NCBI GenBank assembly: GCA_964550025.1
Contig: CAZJYI010000030.1
Coordinates: 23,994 to 87,993 of the forward strand
Direction of reading: 5' to 3'
DNA from: CAZJYI01 sp964550025
GTDB taxonomy: Bacteria; Verrucomicrobiota; Kiritimatiellia; UBA8416; CAYOBW01
DNA: 64,000 bases
Shown: piece by piece, positions 51,779 through 63,859 of the stretch
Layout of the letters: each line of letters opens with the position of its first letter
How positions within the stretch are numbered: position 1 is the stretch's first letter
The notes under the pieces: model-generated
Told to the model about the DNA's origin: nothing
The model's database searches: none
The model's input: the letters and a program-made list of their open reading frames with translations, nothing else
Position numbers and translations under genes: made by a program

Positions 51779-51857
51779 GGTCGGGGTGGAACCCGACCCT
51801 CCAGGAATTGGAGACACCCTTTCTCTCTTGCATGGAGGGACGGCTTTCACGCCGTCC
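51779..51857. terminator. Two hairpins between the paired URO-D-like genes
   Basis: GGTCGGG-GTGGAA-CCCGACC at 51779-51798 and GGACGGC-TTTCAC-GCCGTCC at 51838-51857. The second begins three bases after the stop of the upstream gene on the minus strand. No U-tract follows, so they may be dispersed repeats that weaken rather than stop read-through into the second gene. Confidence 0.55.
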
Positions 51858-51859
51858 GT

Positions 51860-52888
51860 TTACTGGGCAGCTCCTATCATAGCCAGGTAGTTCCGGTCCG
51901 GTACGTATTCGGGGACGCTGTTGCCGGTGCCGAGGGCGTAGCTCCCGAGTTTGGCGCTTCTTTCCAGCATCGCGCGCGAACGGGTTTCGATCTCCTCCGG
52001 GCGCCCCCGGCAGACGAAGTCGAGGTCGATGCCACCGAGGATGGCGATGCGGCGGCCCCAACGGTCGTAGGCTTCCTCGACCGGGCAGATTGCGTCCTCG
52101 TACGAGTGCTTTCCGTCGTAGCCCATGTCGTCGATGATGTCGTCCATCACCGACTCCAGGTTCCCGCAGGAATGCAGGATTGCCGGCCTGCCGCTGTCGT
52201 GGATCGCCTGCGCGATGCGCTTGTGCCATGGAAAGACGATCTCCCGCATCTGCGCGGGGCTGAGCATGGGTTGGGTTTTGAACCCCCAGTCGTCGTTCGA
52301 GATCATGGCGCCCACGCTGTCGTAGCGGCCGACGATTTCGTAGTGGCGGACCAGGCGGCTGCCGATGGCTTCGACAATATCCGACACCAGCCTCTCGTCG
52401 TCGACCAGCATGTAGCACAGGTTGTCGAACCCGACGATCTGGATCAGGTTCTCCAGCACGCCGCCGGGGCCCGGCACGACGAACTTCATCCCGTCGGGCA
52501 ATCCGCCGGAAAGGTCGGTGAGAACCGAGTAGTCTGCTGCGTCGGGGTCGGGCCAGGGAAAGGCCCCGAACGAGGCGCGGTCGGTGATGAGCGCCTTCTC
52601 GTTCAGGGACAGGCTCGCCTCGTGGCGGTATTCCCCGATTGGGAAGCTGAAGCCCGCATGCATGGTGGCATAGTCGTAGCCGGCGGCGTGGAACGCTTCG
52701 AGCACGACACGCTTCTGGTCGAGGGTGTCGTCTTCCCGTGGTTCGCGTCCGGCCAGCCGCGCGTAGAGCGGCCCGTTGAGGAAGAACTCGAAAAGTGTCG
52801 GGCGCTCGGGCTTACCGCGTTGCAGCACGCTAAGCAGGTTTCCGAAGTCGGGCGGTCCTAGCTGGTCGCGGATACCGATGGATGCCAT
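51860..52888 (-). CDS. URO-D-like family protein (second of a pair)
   Basis: 342 residues; GGAGG lies seven bases before the ATG. NLLSVLQRGKPERPTLFEFF is the family start. The metal motif AILHSCGNLESVMDDIIDDM gives His239 and Cys241. AILGGIDLDFVCRGRPEEI and GTGNSVPEYVPDRNYLAMI close the barrel. It belongs to the same superfamily as its neighbour at 50738 and the protein at 6374 but is clearly divergent from both, so these are three subfamilies, not recent duplicates. Likely a methyltransferase or decarboxylase of unknown substrate. Confidence 0.84.
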   Translation of the reverse strand: MASIGIRDQLGPPDFGNLLSVLQRGKPERPTLFEFFLNGPLYARLAGREPREDDTLDQKRVVLEAFHAAGYDYATMHAGFSFPIGEYRHEASLSLNEKALITDRASFGAFPWPDPDAADYSVLTDLSGGLPDGMKFVVPGPGGVLENLIQIVGFDNLCYMLVDDERLVSDIVEAIGSRLVRHYEIVGRYDSVGAMISNDDWGFKTQPMLSPAQMREIVFPWHKRIAQAIHDSGRPAILHSCGNLESVMDDIIDDMGYDGKHSYEDAICPVEEAYDRWGRRIAILGGIDLDFVCRGRPEEIETRSRAMLERSAKLGSYALGTGNSVPEYVPDRNYLAMIGAAQ

Positions 52889-53053
52889 ATGTCAACCTCC
52901 GAGAAGGGGAGGATAGCCCCTCCCATCCGGTACATTCTGCAAATCCCGTCAGAATAAGAAGAAACTGAGTCATAGTAGTACGGATAGACCGCGCACTGCA
53001 AGCGGGCAACCATGCCCCGCGTCGGCTCCCAATGCCGCAGAGGCGCATTCGCG

Positions 53054-56000
53054 CTAGTTGTCCACCCGGACCCGGTAGAATGCGCCGGCGCGGTGGACGG
53101 CGTCCGTGAACACGTTCTGCGGTGGGGTGGCCAGTAACGGTCCGTGGATGGGAACGAACCCATCTGTGATATTCGTGCGGAGCAGAAGCCGGTAGTCGCG
53201 ACCGGCAACGCTGGACCATGACAGCACTGCTCCCTGCGGGAACGGGACGCAATCCACGATGACAAAGACGGAGTCGGGGTCCAGCGGATCGGTGCCGGCG
53301 ATTGGCTCATCGCCGTCCGACGATCCGTCGTCGTCCGTGTCACGGTCCACCGGGTCCGTGCCGGTGCCGTGCACTTCGTTCGTGTCGCTCAACCCGTCGC
53401 CATCCGAATCCGCACCGTCATGCATGAACTCATATGCGCCGATGTCGCTTCGCGCTTTCCCGTTGTTGTTGCCGTCGAGCGGCCGCGGCAAGCCGGTGTA
53501 GTCGGGGCTTGGGCCGGCCATGTTCAGGCCGGCGTCAATGCACGGTGAGGCGGCACTCAGAGCAAAGTCGCCGGTGGCGATGTCTGCCAGCAGCGGGTCG
53601 CTGGTCACGTTGCTCGTACCGCCGGGGTCGGGGTCCGCGCAACCGAAGTCGAACGCGCCCTCGCTGCGGATATCCACGTTGTTTTCCACGTTCGCCGAGT
53701 TGAAGAACACAACGCAGTTGGTGGCCTGGCACTTGTAGGTTCCCCCGCCGGAGATGGCCGCTTCGTTGCTCACCACGGTGCAGTGGGACATCACGGATCG
53801 ATATGCCCCGCCCCCGAGGTCCCCGCCGTTGTTAAAGGCGAGGATGCAGTTGCGCAGAACTCCGAAGAAGGCGCCTCCGCCTATTGTCGAAGCCATGTTG
53901 GTGGCCACCAGGCAGCGTTTGGCCGTTGATTTGTTCAGGCCGCCCCCGAGGTCCGCAACGTTGTCGTAGATGCGGGAGTCCGTCACCGTGGAGAGGGTCG
54001 CGCCGCCTCCGGAGCCGGTCGCGCCGTTCTCGTAGATGGTGCAGTTCGCGATGACACATTGGCTGGCGCCGCCACCATGCGCTGCGTCGTTGTCGACCAC
54101 TCGGCAACCCTTGAGCGTTGCCTCGGAGCAGCCGCCACCGGCGCCGCCGCTAGAGTTCGCCGTGATGAGGGAATCGAGAAGTACCCCGCGGTATACGCCC
54201 CCCGCGTCCTCGTGGGCATAGCAGCCGGCCACGACACAGTTGGAGAGTACGGCGCCGGGTTCGCACCACGCGCCGCCGCCGAACTGTTCGGGCACCGGTT
54301 CGCCGTCGGTACGGGTATACCCGTCGTTGAGTCCCATGTTCTCCAGCCGCGCGTCTCGACCCACCCACGCGCAGCGCACGGCCCCGTCACCGTTGGGCCC
54401 TTGTCCCCGGATCGAGGCGTCTCCCGCGTCGCCGTCGCATCGCACCACGATCGGTTTGTCGACGACCACCCGGTTGGTCATGCCCCCGAACACAACTCGG
54501 CCGCCGACCTGGTAGTCGCCGGGAGCCACCAGGACGACGCCTCCGCACATGTCCATCGCGTCCACGGCGGCCTGTATGTTGGTGGCGGCGTCCGCCCAGG
54601 ATGCGTAGGGAGCGTTGTGGCCGCCGGAGAGAGAAACGTAGTTGGTGTAGCCAGAGACGATATGCACCATGGTCGTATAGTCGTCCCAGTTCTCGTTGTT
54701 CCAGGCAGTGATCACGACGGGGTAGTCGCCCGGTGCAGCGTACGCGTGCGAGACCACGCAGCGGTCGGTAACCGTGTGCCCGTCCCCGAAATCCCACGCG
54801 TAGCGACTGACCATGTGGTGTACGTCGGCACGGAAGGTGAGGGGATAGCCCACCGTTGCGCGCGTGCACTCGGCGACCAGGTGGGCCGTGATACGCCCGT
54901 CCAGGCCGCCCGCGTGCACCTCGTCGCACCCCATGTCCACTGCCGGCCCTGCCACGCGCGCCTCGCCGTCGATGTCCGGCGTGTCTGCCATCCAGCCCAC
55001 GGTTGGTCCGCCAACGTCTATACAGGGCGAGGAACGGGCCAGGTGGGCGTAGCGGAAGCTGGCCAGTCTCGGCACGTTCGTGATGTTGCCGTTGCCGCCC
55101 GGGTCGGGGGTCGTGCAGGTGAAATCACACGTCCCGCTGTATGAGGGGTCAGCGTTGGCCGGCGGTGCGGCGGCCCAGTTGTAGTAGACGATGCTGTTGC
55201 TCACGGCGCCGCGGGAGCATCCGCCGCCCCTGACGTCTGCCTCGTTGCCGCAGACCGTGCAGTTACGTACGGTAGCCGCGTACGTCCCGCCCCCGTATTC
55301 GCGGGCGTGGTTCTCGTAGACCACGCAGTTGCGGAGGTCGGCGCCGCGCGCACCGCCTCCGCTCTTGGCCTTGTTGTAGCCGAACACCGTGCGAACGGCG
55401 GACCCGTAGTCCGCGCCGCCACCGTAGCTGTTGGCAGTGTTGTGCGTCACTGTGCAGTCGTACAGACTGCAGGCGCTCGCGCCCCCGCCCTGCATGCCGG
55501 CCGTATTGTAGGACAGGCCGGTATCGCGCATGGTGCATCTGGAACAACCGCCGCCAATGTCCGCACTGTTGAACGTGACCTGCGACGCATGAATGTCGCT
55601 GAAGCTGCAGCCGCCCCCCTGGTGCGACGCGTTCAGGTGCACACCGCAGTTGCTGACGACACCACCGAAGACGCCGCCTCCCTGGTCGGCGGCTTCGCAG
55701 TAGCTGACGGTGCAGGCCGAGAGAAGCCCGTCCTGTTCGGCCCACACGCCGCCGCCGCTCATGTCCAGAAACCCCTCGCCGCTGACCTGAGTGTGACCGT
55801 TACTGAGGGCGAACCCTTCGAGCACGCCGCCGTCCTTGATGTACGCGCAGCGGACCGGGCCGCCTTCATTCGTGGCGGCGCCCGCGATTTGGGTGTACTT
55901 CTCTCCCTGGTCGGCCCGCACCGTCATGGGGTGGGGAATGTAGACGCGGTTGGTGACGACACCGCACCCGATACGCCCCCCGGTATCATAGACGCCGGGG

Positions 56001-57565
56001 GCGACGAGGACCGTGCCGCCGATCGGACAGATGTCGACTGCCGCCTGGATGTTCGTGGCTGCCCTGTCCCAATGGTCGAACGGTGACACGTGGTTCCCGT
56101 CTGTGGCAACGTAGACCACGGCGTTCTCGACGATCGTGACGATCGCGCTCCCACGCACATGGTCCTCGTCATTCTGCGCAAAGACCGACACCGTTTTCGG
56201 GCCGGGGCGGTCCGCGTACGCGTGGGCCTTGAGGCAGGTTGAATCGCCGGTTGCCCCGTCATCGAACTCCCACCGGTATTCGCCGACATCGCCGCGGATG
56301 TCGACCTCGAACCCGATTGGAGCCCCCGGCAGCGCGGTGTCGAACTGGGGGACGATGCGAACCGCGAGTCGCCCGCGATGCGGGCCGTCGTTGAACTCGT
56401 CACAGCCGATGTCCGGCCGGGCGCCAGCCAGACGGTCCTCCCCGAAGTAGTCCGTGGCGCCGGTCATCCAGCGTTGCTCCGTTCCCGCCCCAATGCATGG
56501 CGACGCGGCCACAATGCGCGGTTCGTACAGGCTGGCCAGCATCGGCGCATTCGTAACGTTGAGCTTACCGCCGGGGTCCGGGTACGTGCAGCAGTGGTCG
56601 GCGGTTGCCGGGCCGTCGGGATCGACGTTGTGCCGGGAGCCGGTGGCGGCACGGTTGTAGTAGATGATGCTGTTGATGGCGCGGGTCTGGCATGTCCCGC
56701 CGCCTTTCCACCACGCCCGGTTGCGGACAACCGTGCAGCTGTCGATCGATGCAAGGTGCGTGCCGCCGCCGACTTGGGCTTGATTCCAGGCGATGAAGCA
56801 GTTGACGTTGGTGCCTTGCATGGTGCCCCCGCCGCCCCCGTTCACGGCATGGTTGTGGCAGATGCGGCTGCCGTACGAATCGGCGCGGTACAGACCGCCG
56901 CCGTAGCAACCGTATAGCGTGCTCCGAGCGACGTTGGAGCAGACGACGCTGTCGTGCACCGAAACGTAGGCCGCCCCGCCGCCGCTGCCCGCGAGATTGC
57001 GCAGCAGCACGCTATCGCGGACATTGCCGTACATGACGCCGCCGGCGTACCGGTCCGCCCGGCAGTTGACCACCAGGCAGTTGGAAACAATGCCCCCTTG
57101 CTCACACCAGGCTCCGCCCCCCGATTCCTCGTTCTGCGCGTGGCCGTAGGAGACCGTGTGGCCGTTGGTCAGCGTGACGCCGGCGAGGACACAGCCGTCT
57201 CCCACCCACGCGCACCGGACGGCCGTGCTGCCGAGCGGGCCTTCGCCCACGATCAGAACCCGCGCTCGATCCCCCACGCCGACGAGGCGCACGCGGTTGG
57301 TGAGAACAACGCGGTTTCTCATCGATCCGGACATCACGTGCCATCCGCTGTCGTACACCCCGTTCGTCACGTAGACAGTCTCGTTGGAGGAGGCGACATC
57401 GATGGCCTGCTGAATGTTCGTTGCCGCCGATGCCCAACTCGTGTAGGGCGATTCCGGCGTCGGGTTATTGACGTTGACGTAGCGGTCGGCGAGAGCCGAA
57501 CAGGCAAGCGTTGACGCGGCGAGCGCCGCGAATGCCGAGCGGACCGTCGTTGATAGGCTCTTCAT
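53054..57565 (-). CDS. Giant secreted beta-helix/PKD protein with thrombospondin-3 repeats
   Basis: 1503 residues from MKSLSTTVRSAFAALAASTL at 57565, with GGGGAGAG upstream. After a signal peptide come three beta-helix modules, each opening with YxSWA(D/S)AATNIQxAxD and VYDxGGR-like strands, starting near residues 25, 485 and 955. PKD domains separate them (YRWEFDDGATGDST, YAWDFGDGHTVTDR). Each helix is rich in GGG turns (VSNCVVxGG type) and closes with SPCID/SPCIGAG and DxGCDE. The end holds calcium-binding thrombospondin-3 repeats (DSDGDGLSDTNEV, DRDTDDDGSSDGDEP) and a C-terminal domain ending FYRVRVDN, seen in many Kiritimatiellae secreted proteins. A surface adhesin or polysaccharide-binding protein is likely. 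Confidence 0.85.
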   Translation of the reverse strand: MKSLSTTVRSAFAALAASTLACSALADRYVNVNNPTPESPYTSWASAATNIQQAIDVASSNETVYVTNGVYDSGWHVMSGSMRNRVVLTNRVRLVGVGDRARVLIVGEGPLGSTAVRCAWVGDGCVLAGVTLTNGHTVSYGHAQNEESGGGAWCEQGGIVSNCLVVNCRADRYAGGVMYGNVRDSVLLRNLAGSGGGAAYVSVHDSVVCSNVARSTLYGCYGGGLYRADSYGSRICHNHAVNGGGGGTMQGTNVNCFIAWNQAQVGGGTHLASIDSCTVVRNRAWWKGGGTCQTRAINSIIYYNRAATGSRHNVDPDGPATADHCCTYPDPGGKLNVTNAPMLASLYEPRIVAASPCIGAGTEQRWMTGATDYFGEDRLAGARPDIGCDEFNDGPHRGRLAVRIVPQFDTALPGAPIGFEVDIRGDVGEYRWEFDDGATGDSTCLKAHAYADRPGPKTVSVFAQNDEDHVRGSAIVTIVENAVVYVATDGNHVSPFDHWDRAATNIQAAVDICPIGGTVLVAPGVYDTGGRIGCGVVTNRVYIPHPMTVRADQGEKYTQIAGAATNEGGPVRCAYIKDGGVLEGFALSNGHTQVSGEGFLDMSGGGVWAEQDGLLSACTVSYCEAADQGGGVFGGVVSNCGVHLNASHQGGGCSFSDIHASQVTFNSADIGGGCSRCTMRDTGLSYNTAGMQGGGASACSLYDCTVTHNTANSYGGGADYGSAVRTVFGYNKAKSGGGARGADLRNCVVYENHAREYGGGTYAATVRNCTVCGNEADVRGGGCSRGAVSNSIVYYNWAAAPPANADPSYSGTCDFTCTTPDPGGNGNITNVPRLASFRYAHLARSSPCIDVGGPTVGWMADTPDIDGEARVAGPAVDMGCDEVHAGGLDGRITAHLVAECTRATVGYPLTFRADVHHMVSRYAWDFGDGHTVTDRCVVSHAYAAPGDYPVVITAWNNENWDDYTTMVHIVSGYTNYVSLSGGHNAPYASWADAATNIQAAVDAMDMCGGVVLVAPGDYQVGGRVVFGGMTNRVVVDKPIVVRCDGDAGDASIRGQGPNGDGAVRCAWVGRDARLENMGLNDGYTRTDGEPVPEQFGGGAWCEPGAVLSNCVVAGCYAHEDAGGVYRGVLLDSLITANSSGGAGGGCSEATLKGCRVVDNDAAHGGGASQCVIANCTIYENGATGSGGGATLSTVTDSRIYDNVADLGGGLNKSTAKRCLVATNMASTIGGGAFFGVLRNCILAFNNGGDLGGGAYRSVMSHCTVVSNEAAISGGGTYKCQATNCVVFFNSANVENNVDIRSEGAFDFGCADPDPGGTSNVTSDPLLADIATGDFALSAASPCIDAGLNMAGPSPDYTGLPRPLDGNNNGKARSDIGAYEFMHDGADSDGDGLSDTNEVHGTGTDPVDRDTDDDGSSDGDEPIAGTDPLDPDSVFVIVDCVPFPQGAVLSWSSVAGRDYRLLLRTNITDGFVPIHGPLLATPPQNVFTDAVHRAGAFYRVRVDN

Positions 57566-57851
57566 GCACTCTCCCCCGATGTGCTGGCGGCGGCTGCCGG
57601 ACAGCGGATGGCTTCGGTTGAACCGTGCCGTCCATTCTAGAAGAGAGCGCGCCGGTTTGCCAAGCACAAGCCGTCAGGATTATGATTGAAGAACCTGCGA
57701 GTCACTTTGATCCTATTTAGACAGGGAAGTGAGTCCCCGCCCACGGGAGTACCACCGGGAGCCACTTGCCGACCGGCGAGGGCTTATACCTGACCGGGCT
57801 CTTCGAATCGGACCCGTTTAGAACTCGCTCTTGGCGTGGTCTGCAGTTGGC

Positions 57852-60410
<2,559 letters not shown>

Positions 60411-60525
60411 TCTCCAGCCTCCCGTTCCGGTGTGATGCATGCCCCGTTGGCAGGGCTCCCGCCATTCCCGCAACCCGACCCCGCCTTTCATGCAGCTCCA
60501 CCAATGGGCGTGTCGTCCCCGCTGG

Positions 60526-61008
60526 TCAGAACTTATGGCCGTATCTCTCCTGAGTTGTCCAACGCGACCATCTGCTTCCAGGCCGATGGTCAACGGAAGA
60601 CCCGGTTCCACGCGGTGGCGCCGAATGCCGTGATCTGCGCATGAGACAGTCGGAGACTCTTGCCACGATCAGTCCCCGTTCCATGGGGCAGCAGAGGTAA
60701 CCACTCGCTCCCGTTTGTGACGAAAGCGTTCTGGCCGTGCTGGAGAAGCAACCCGTCACCATCAGGACGGGAAGGCCGGGGTGTCTTTCATGAATCTGCT
60801 GAAGGACTTCCATTCCGTTCATGTCGGCAAGCTCGACATCAAGCATGACGAGGTCGACGTCGTCTGACTCCACCATGCGCAGGCACTCGGCTCCGCACGC
60901 TGTTGCACGGACTTCAAAGCCGGCGGAACGGAGCGGGGTGACAAGCCGTGTCCGGAGCGACTCTTCTCCCTCCGCGACAATAATCACCCGCGTGTTTTGT
61001 TCTTTCAT
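60526..61008 (-). CDS. Stand-alone receiver-domain protein with altered active site
   Basis: 160 residues from MKEQNTRVIIVAEGEES at 61008, with GGAGG seven bases upstream. The phospho-acceptor Asp57 is present (LVMLDVELADMNG) and so is the Thr (VLMVTGC), but the acidic pair is AEGE instead of VDDE and the invariant Lys of the YLxKP motif is Cys107 (GYLCCP). After residue ~125 a basic, disordered tail follows with no output domain. It lies 115 bases upstream of the hybrid kinase on the same strand, so they may act together. Phosphorylation may be weak or absent. Confidence 0.8.
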   Translation of the reverse strand: MKEQNTRVIIVAEGEESLRTRLVTPLRSAGFEVRATACGAECLRMVESDDVDLVMLDVELADMNGMEVLQQIHERHPGLPVLMVTGCFSSTARTLSSQTGASGYLCCPMERGLIVARVSDCLMRRSRHSAPPRGTGSSVDHRPGSRWSRWTTQERYGHKF

Positions 61009-61140
61009 TGACGTACCTCCGCTGCAACCAACCATTGCCTACCCTGTCATGGTCGACGCCATACGGCAATTGGCAGAAATCGGATTCGCGGGGTGAGTAA
61101 TTCCGAGTCGGACGCCGAGGGAAGGGGAGGTCGGCGAGGG

Positions 61141-61803
61141 TCAGAGCTCCGAGATGCCTTCGCGGAGCGCGTACCGGGTCAGTCCCGCGATAGAGTCGAC
61201 GCCGAGTTTTCGCATCAGGCTTTCACGGTGGGAGAGAACGGTTTTGGGGCTGACGCAGAGCTGCGCCGCAATGTTCTTCGTATGGTGCCCCTCGGCGATG
61301 AGCTGAAGCACTTCCCGCTCACGTTCGGTTACGTCGGCATACGCACCTGTGGGCCGCGCATCCGACGTGTTTCGTACGTGATGTGCGACGATGTCGCCGG
61401 CTACTGGAGAACTGAGGTACGTGCCTCCGTTGGCGACCGTCCGCACGGCGATCACTAACTCTTTGCTGACGCTCGTCTTGAGCAGGTACGCGCTCGCGCC
61501 GGCCTGCAGCATGGCGTCGATCATCTTGTGCTCCGCGTGTACGGACAGGCAGACCACTCGGCTGGTCGAGTGATCGGTGGTGATCTGGCGCGTGGCGTCG
61601 ATGCCGTTGAGCCCCGGCATGCTGATGTCCATCACCACGACGTCGGGCTGCAGCTTGCGCGTGAGTTGCACAGCCTCTCTGCCGTCCGCGACACTGGCGA
61701 CCACTTCCATGTCGGGTTCCTGCTCCAGCAGGGCCCGAAGCCCCTCACGCACGAGGTTGTGATCGTCGGCAAGAAGAACACGGATCGCCCTTTTTTGTGC
61801 CAT
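61141..61803 (-). CDS. NarL/FixJ-family response regulator
   Basis: 220 residues from MAQKRAIRVLLADDHN, with GGAGG upstream of the ATG at 61803. Receiver complete: DD pair in LLADDHNLV, Asp in VVVMDISMPGLNG, Ser in CLSVHAEHK, Lys in AYLLKTSVSKE. The C-terminal LuxR-type helix-turn-helix reads TEREREVLQLIAEGHHTKN, then SPKTVLSHRESLMRKLGV. It is the natural partner of the NarX-like kinase 142 bases upstream on the same strand. Target genes unknown. Confidence 0.93.
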   Translation of the reverse strand: MAQKRAIRVLLADDHNLVREGLRALLEQEPDMEVVASVADGREAVQLTRKLQPDVVVMDISMPGLNGIDATRQITTDHSTSRVVCLSVHAEHKMIDAMLQAGASAYLLKTSVSKELVIAVRTVANGGTYLSSPVAGDIVAHHVRNTSDARPTGAYADVTEREREVLQLIAEGHHTKNIAAQLCVSPKTVLSHRESLMRKLGVDSIAGLTRYALREGISEL

Positions 61804-61945
61804 TCCCCACCCGCCCTCCTCACACAAGCCAGGTCAGAAAACAGAGGTTAAATTAGCGGCGGACAGTAACACTAGGAACAGCCGGGGGTCAAGAGGCAAT
61901 GACGGATAAATGACGGATGATGTGGGTGATGCGCTCGGACAACGT

Positions 61946-63859
61946 TTACTCCATCGCTGTGACGGGAACGTGGAGGGAGACGCGCGTCCCGACGCCGGGC
62001 TCCGACTCGACCCGCATCGTTCCTCCGATGTCTGTCAGGCGCTCGCGGATCTCGAACAGCCCGAGCCCCCGCGTAGGGCCGTCCGCGTCTGCTACCGTTG
62101 CATCCTCGAAGCCTACGCCGTGGTCCTCAACGACGAGCTGCAGGTTTTCACCTTGCCGGCCAAGAAAGACGCGGGCGGCCTTGGCGCCCGAATGCTTGAC
62201 CACATTGAAGAAGAGCTCTCGGGCGGCCTTGAACAGAACCGTCGAGACGGCCTCGTCCGTCACAAGCCCCGGTTCGTTCCCCGAGACCTCAAAATGGACA
62301 CCACAGCGCTGTTCTACGCTTTCGGCCAGCTCAAGCAGGGCTTCCCGCAGACCCAGCCGTGACAGCGTGGATGACGCAAGCTCGAAACTAAGTGAACGAA
62401 TCTTCTCCATGGATTCGATCAGCAACGCATCGATTTCCTCGCAGTACATCCGTACTTCGTCCATGGATTTCGCCCTGGCGGCAACGGCCAGTTTGAGGCT
62501 GCACGCCGTCAGCAGTTGCGCTACCTCGTCATGCAGGCCGGTCGCTATGCGCCGGTGGACCTCGTTCTCGGCCGAGGTCAGCCGGGCGGTGAGACGCCTG
62601 AGGCGTTCCTGTTGGCGCAGGAGCCGGCGCTCAGTTTCCTTGCGTTGAGTGATGTCCGTGAGGATACCGAGAATGGCCGTTTCTCCCGCGTAGTCGATCA
62701 GTTTTGCGGACAGTATCGCATGGATCTCACGACCCTCCCGGTTCAAGAGCGCAATCTCGCAGGGGGGCAGGTCCTCCCCCTGCATGTGCTTCTCAACGCG
62801 GTCCAGCACCAGCGCGGTCGACTCGGGCGCGATGAGCACGAGGAAGTCGAAATCGTCGGCGTAGAACTCTTCGCGAGTGTACCCCATCACCTCTTCACAT
62901 ATGGGATTGGCATACACCACGCGGCCGGCGTGATTGATGAATATCATGTTGGGCGAATGCTCCGCGAGCGTGCGGAACTTGGCCTCGGACGAGCGCAACG
63001 CCAGTTCCTTCTCTTCAGCCTCCGTGAGGTCGTGGATCACGCCGCAGAGAACGGTTCTGCCGTTCAAGGTTGACGTCGCCGGCCAGATCTGAACGGGGAA
63101 TACCGTGCCGTCCTTCTTGCGGTGGTACCGCAAGGAGATGGTGTCGCCAAATCCATGAAGCGTGCGTGTGATCGATCTGTCGGACTCCTCCTGCTCCGTT
63201 GTGATGTCGGCATGTCTCAGGTTGAGGAACTCGTCCCGGGAATAGCCGTAGAGGCGTGTGGCGGCGTCGTTGACGTCAAGAAACCGGCGGGTCTCTGCGT
63301 CAAAACACATGACGGCATGTGTCTGCGCATTGAAGAGACTGTGGTAACGCTCTTCGCTCTCACGCAGTTCCCTGTTGGCGCGCCGCAGATCCTCCAGTGT
63401 CCCCACCAGGCTGCGGGTCTTCGTCTTGACGCGTTTGCCCAGCTCCCGGTTGAGCGTTTCGAGCTCCAGCGCAAGGGTCTTCTGATCGGTGATATCCCTG
63501 ATGATGTGCACGGCACTCGGCGAACCAACGTCCTTGCCCGGCATCGGGTCCACCGTCACGTGATACCAGCGATCCCCGACTTGCAGCTCCATTGACTCCC
63601 GTTTGCCGCTGGCCCGCATGCGAACCATCGGGCAATCCGGAATCGGCTTGGCAGTGCCGTGGACGATCGCGCAGCACTTCTTGCCGATCATCTTCTCGGG
63701 AGGCAGGTCGAAAAGCACGGAAGAAGCACGATTGCAGCGCACAATGCGCTGGAAAGAGTCCAGCACCCATATGGCATCGGATACGCAGTCAAACGTCCGT
63801 TGCCAGTCGTGGAGTGAACAAAGCGCTGACGCCGGGCTCTGTTCCGGTTCCGTCGGCAT
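61946..63859 (-). CDS. NarX/DesK-type histidine kinase with three PAS domains
   Basis: 637 residues from MPTEPEQSPASALC at 63859, seven bases after AGGAG. No membrane helix. PAS domains at ~20-130, ~175-290 and ~300-415 (each closing with an IxDIT-type strand such as HIIRDITDQK and GILTDITQRK). HisKA_3 dimerisation domain with His443 in IATGLHDEVAQLL, then an ATPase domain with RELFFNVVKHSG and TRGLGLFEIRERL. The first PAS contains CCAIVHGTAKPIPDCPM, whose three cysteines could bind heme or metal. Signals the NarL-type regulator. The gene is preceded at the window end by a 141-base gap with nothing else seen. Confidence 0.92.
   Translation of the reverse strand: MPTEPEQSPASALCSLHDWQRTFDCVSDAIWVLDSFQRIVRCNRASSVLFDLPPEKMIGKKCCAIVHGTAKPIPDCPMVRMRASGKRESMELQVGDRWYHVTVDPMPGKDVGSPSAVHIIRDITDQKTLALELETLNRELGKRVKTKTRSLVGTLEDLRRANRELRESEERYHSLFNAQTHAVMCFDAETRRFLDVNDAATRLYGYSRDEFLNLRHADITTEQEESDRSITRTLHGFGDTISLRYHRKKDGTVFPVQIWPATSTLNGRTVLCGVIHDLTEAEEKELALRSSEAKFRTLAEHSPNMIFINHAGRVVYANPICEEVMGYTREEFYADDFDFLVLIAPESTALVLDRVEKHMQGEDLPPCEIALLNREGREIHAILSAKLIDYAGETAILGILTDITQRKETERRLLRQQERLRRLTARLTSAENEVHRRIATGLHDEVAQLLTACSLKLAVAARAKSMDEVRMYCEEIDALLIESMEKIRSLSFELASSTLSRLGLREALLELAESVEQRCGVHFEVSGNEPGLVTDEAVSTVLFKAARELFFNVVKHSGAKAARVFLGRQGENLQLVVEDHGVGFEDATVADADGPTRGLGLFEIRERLTDIGGTMRVESEPGVGTRVSLHVPVTAME

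Noticed and set aside
52907..52924. Hairpin GGGAGG-ATAGCC-CCTCCC as a terminator of the giant beta-helix gene
   Set aside because: Only a six-bp stem, no U-tract, and closer to the next gene's start than to the stop it would serve.
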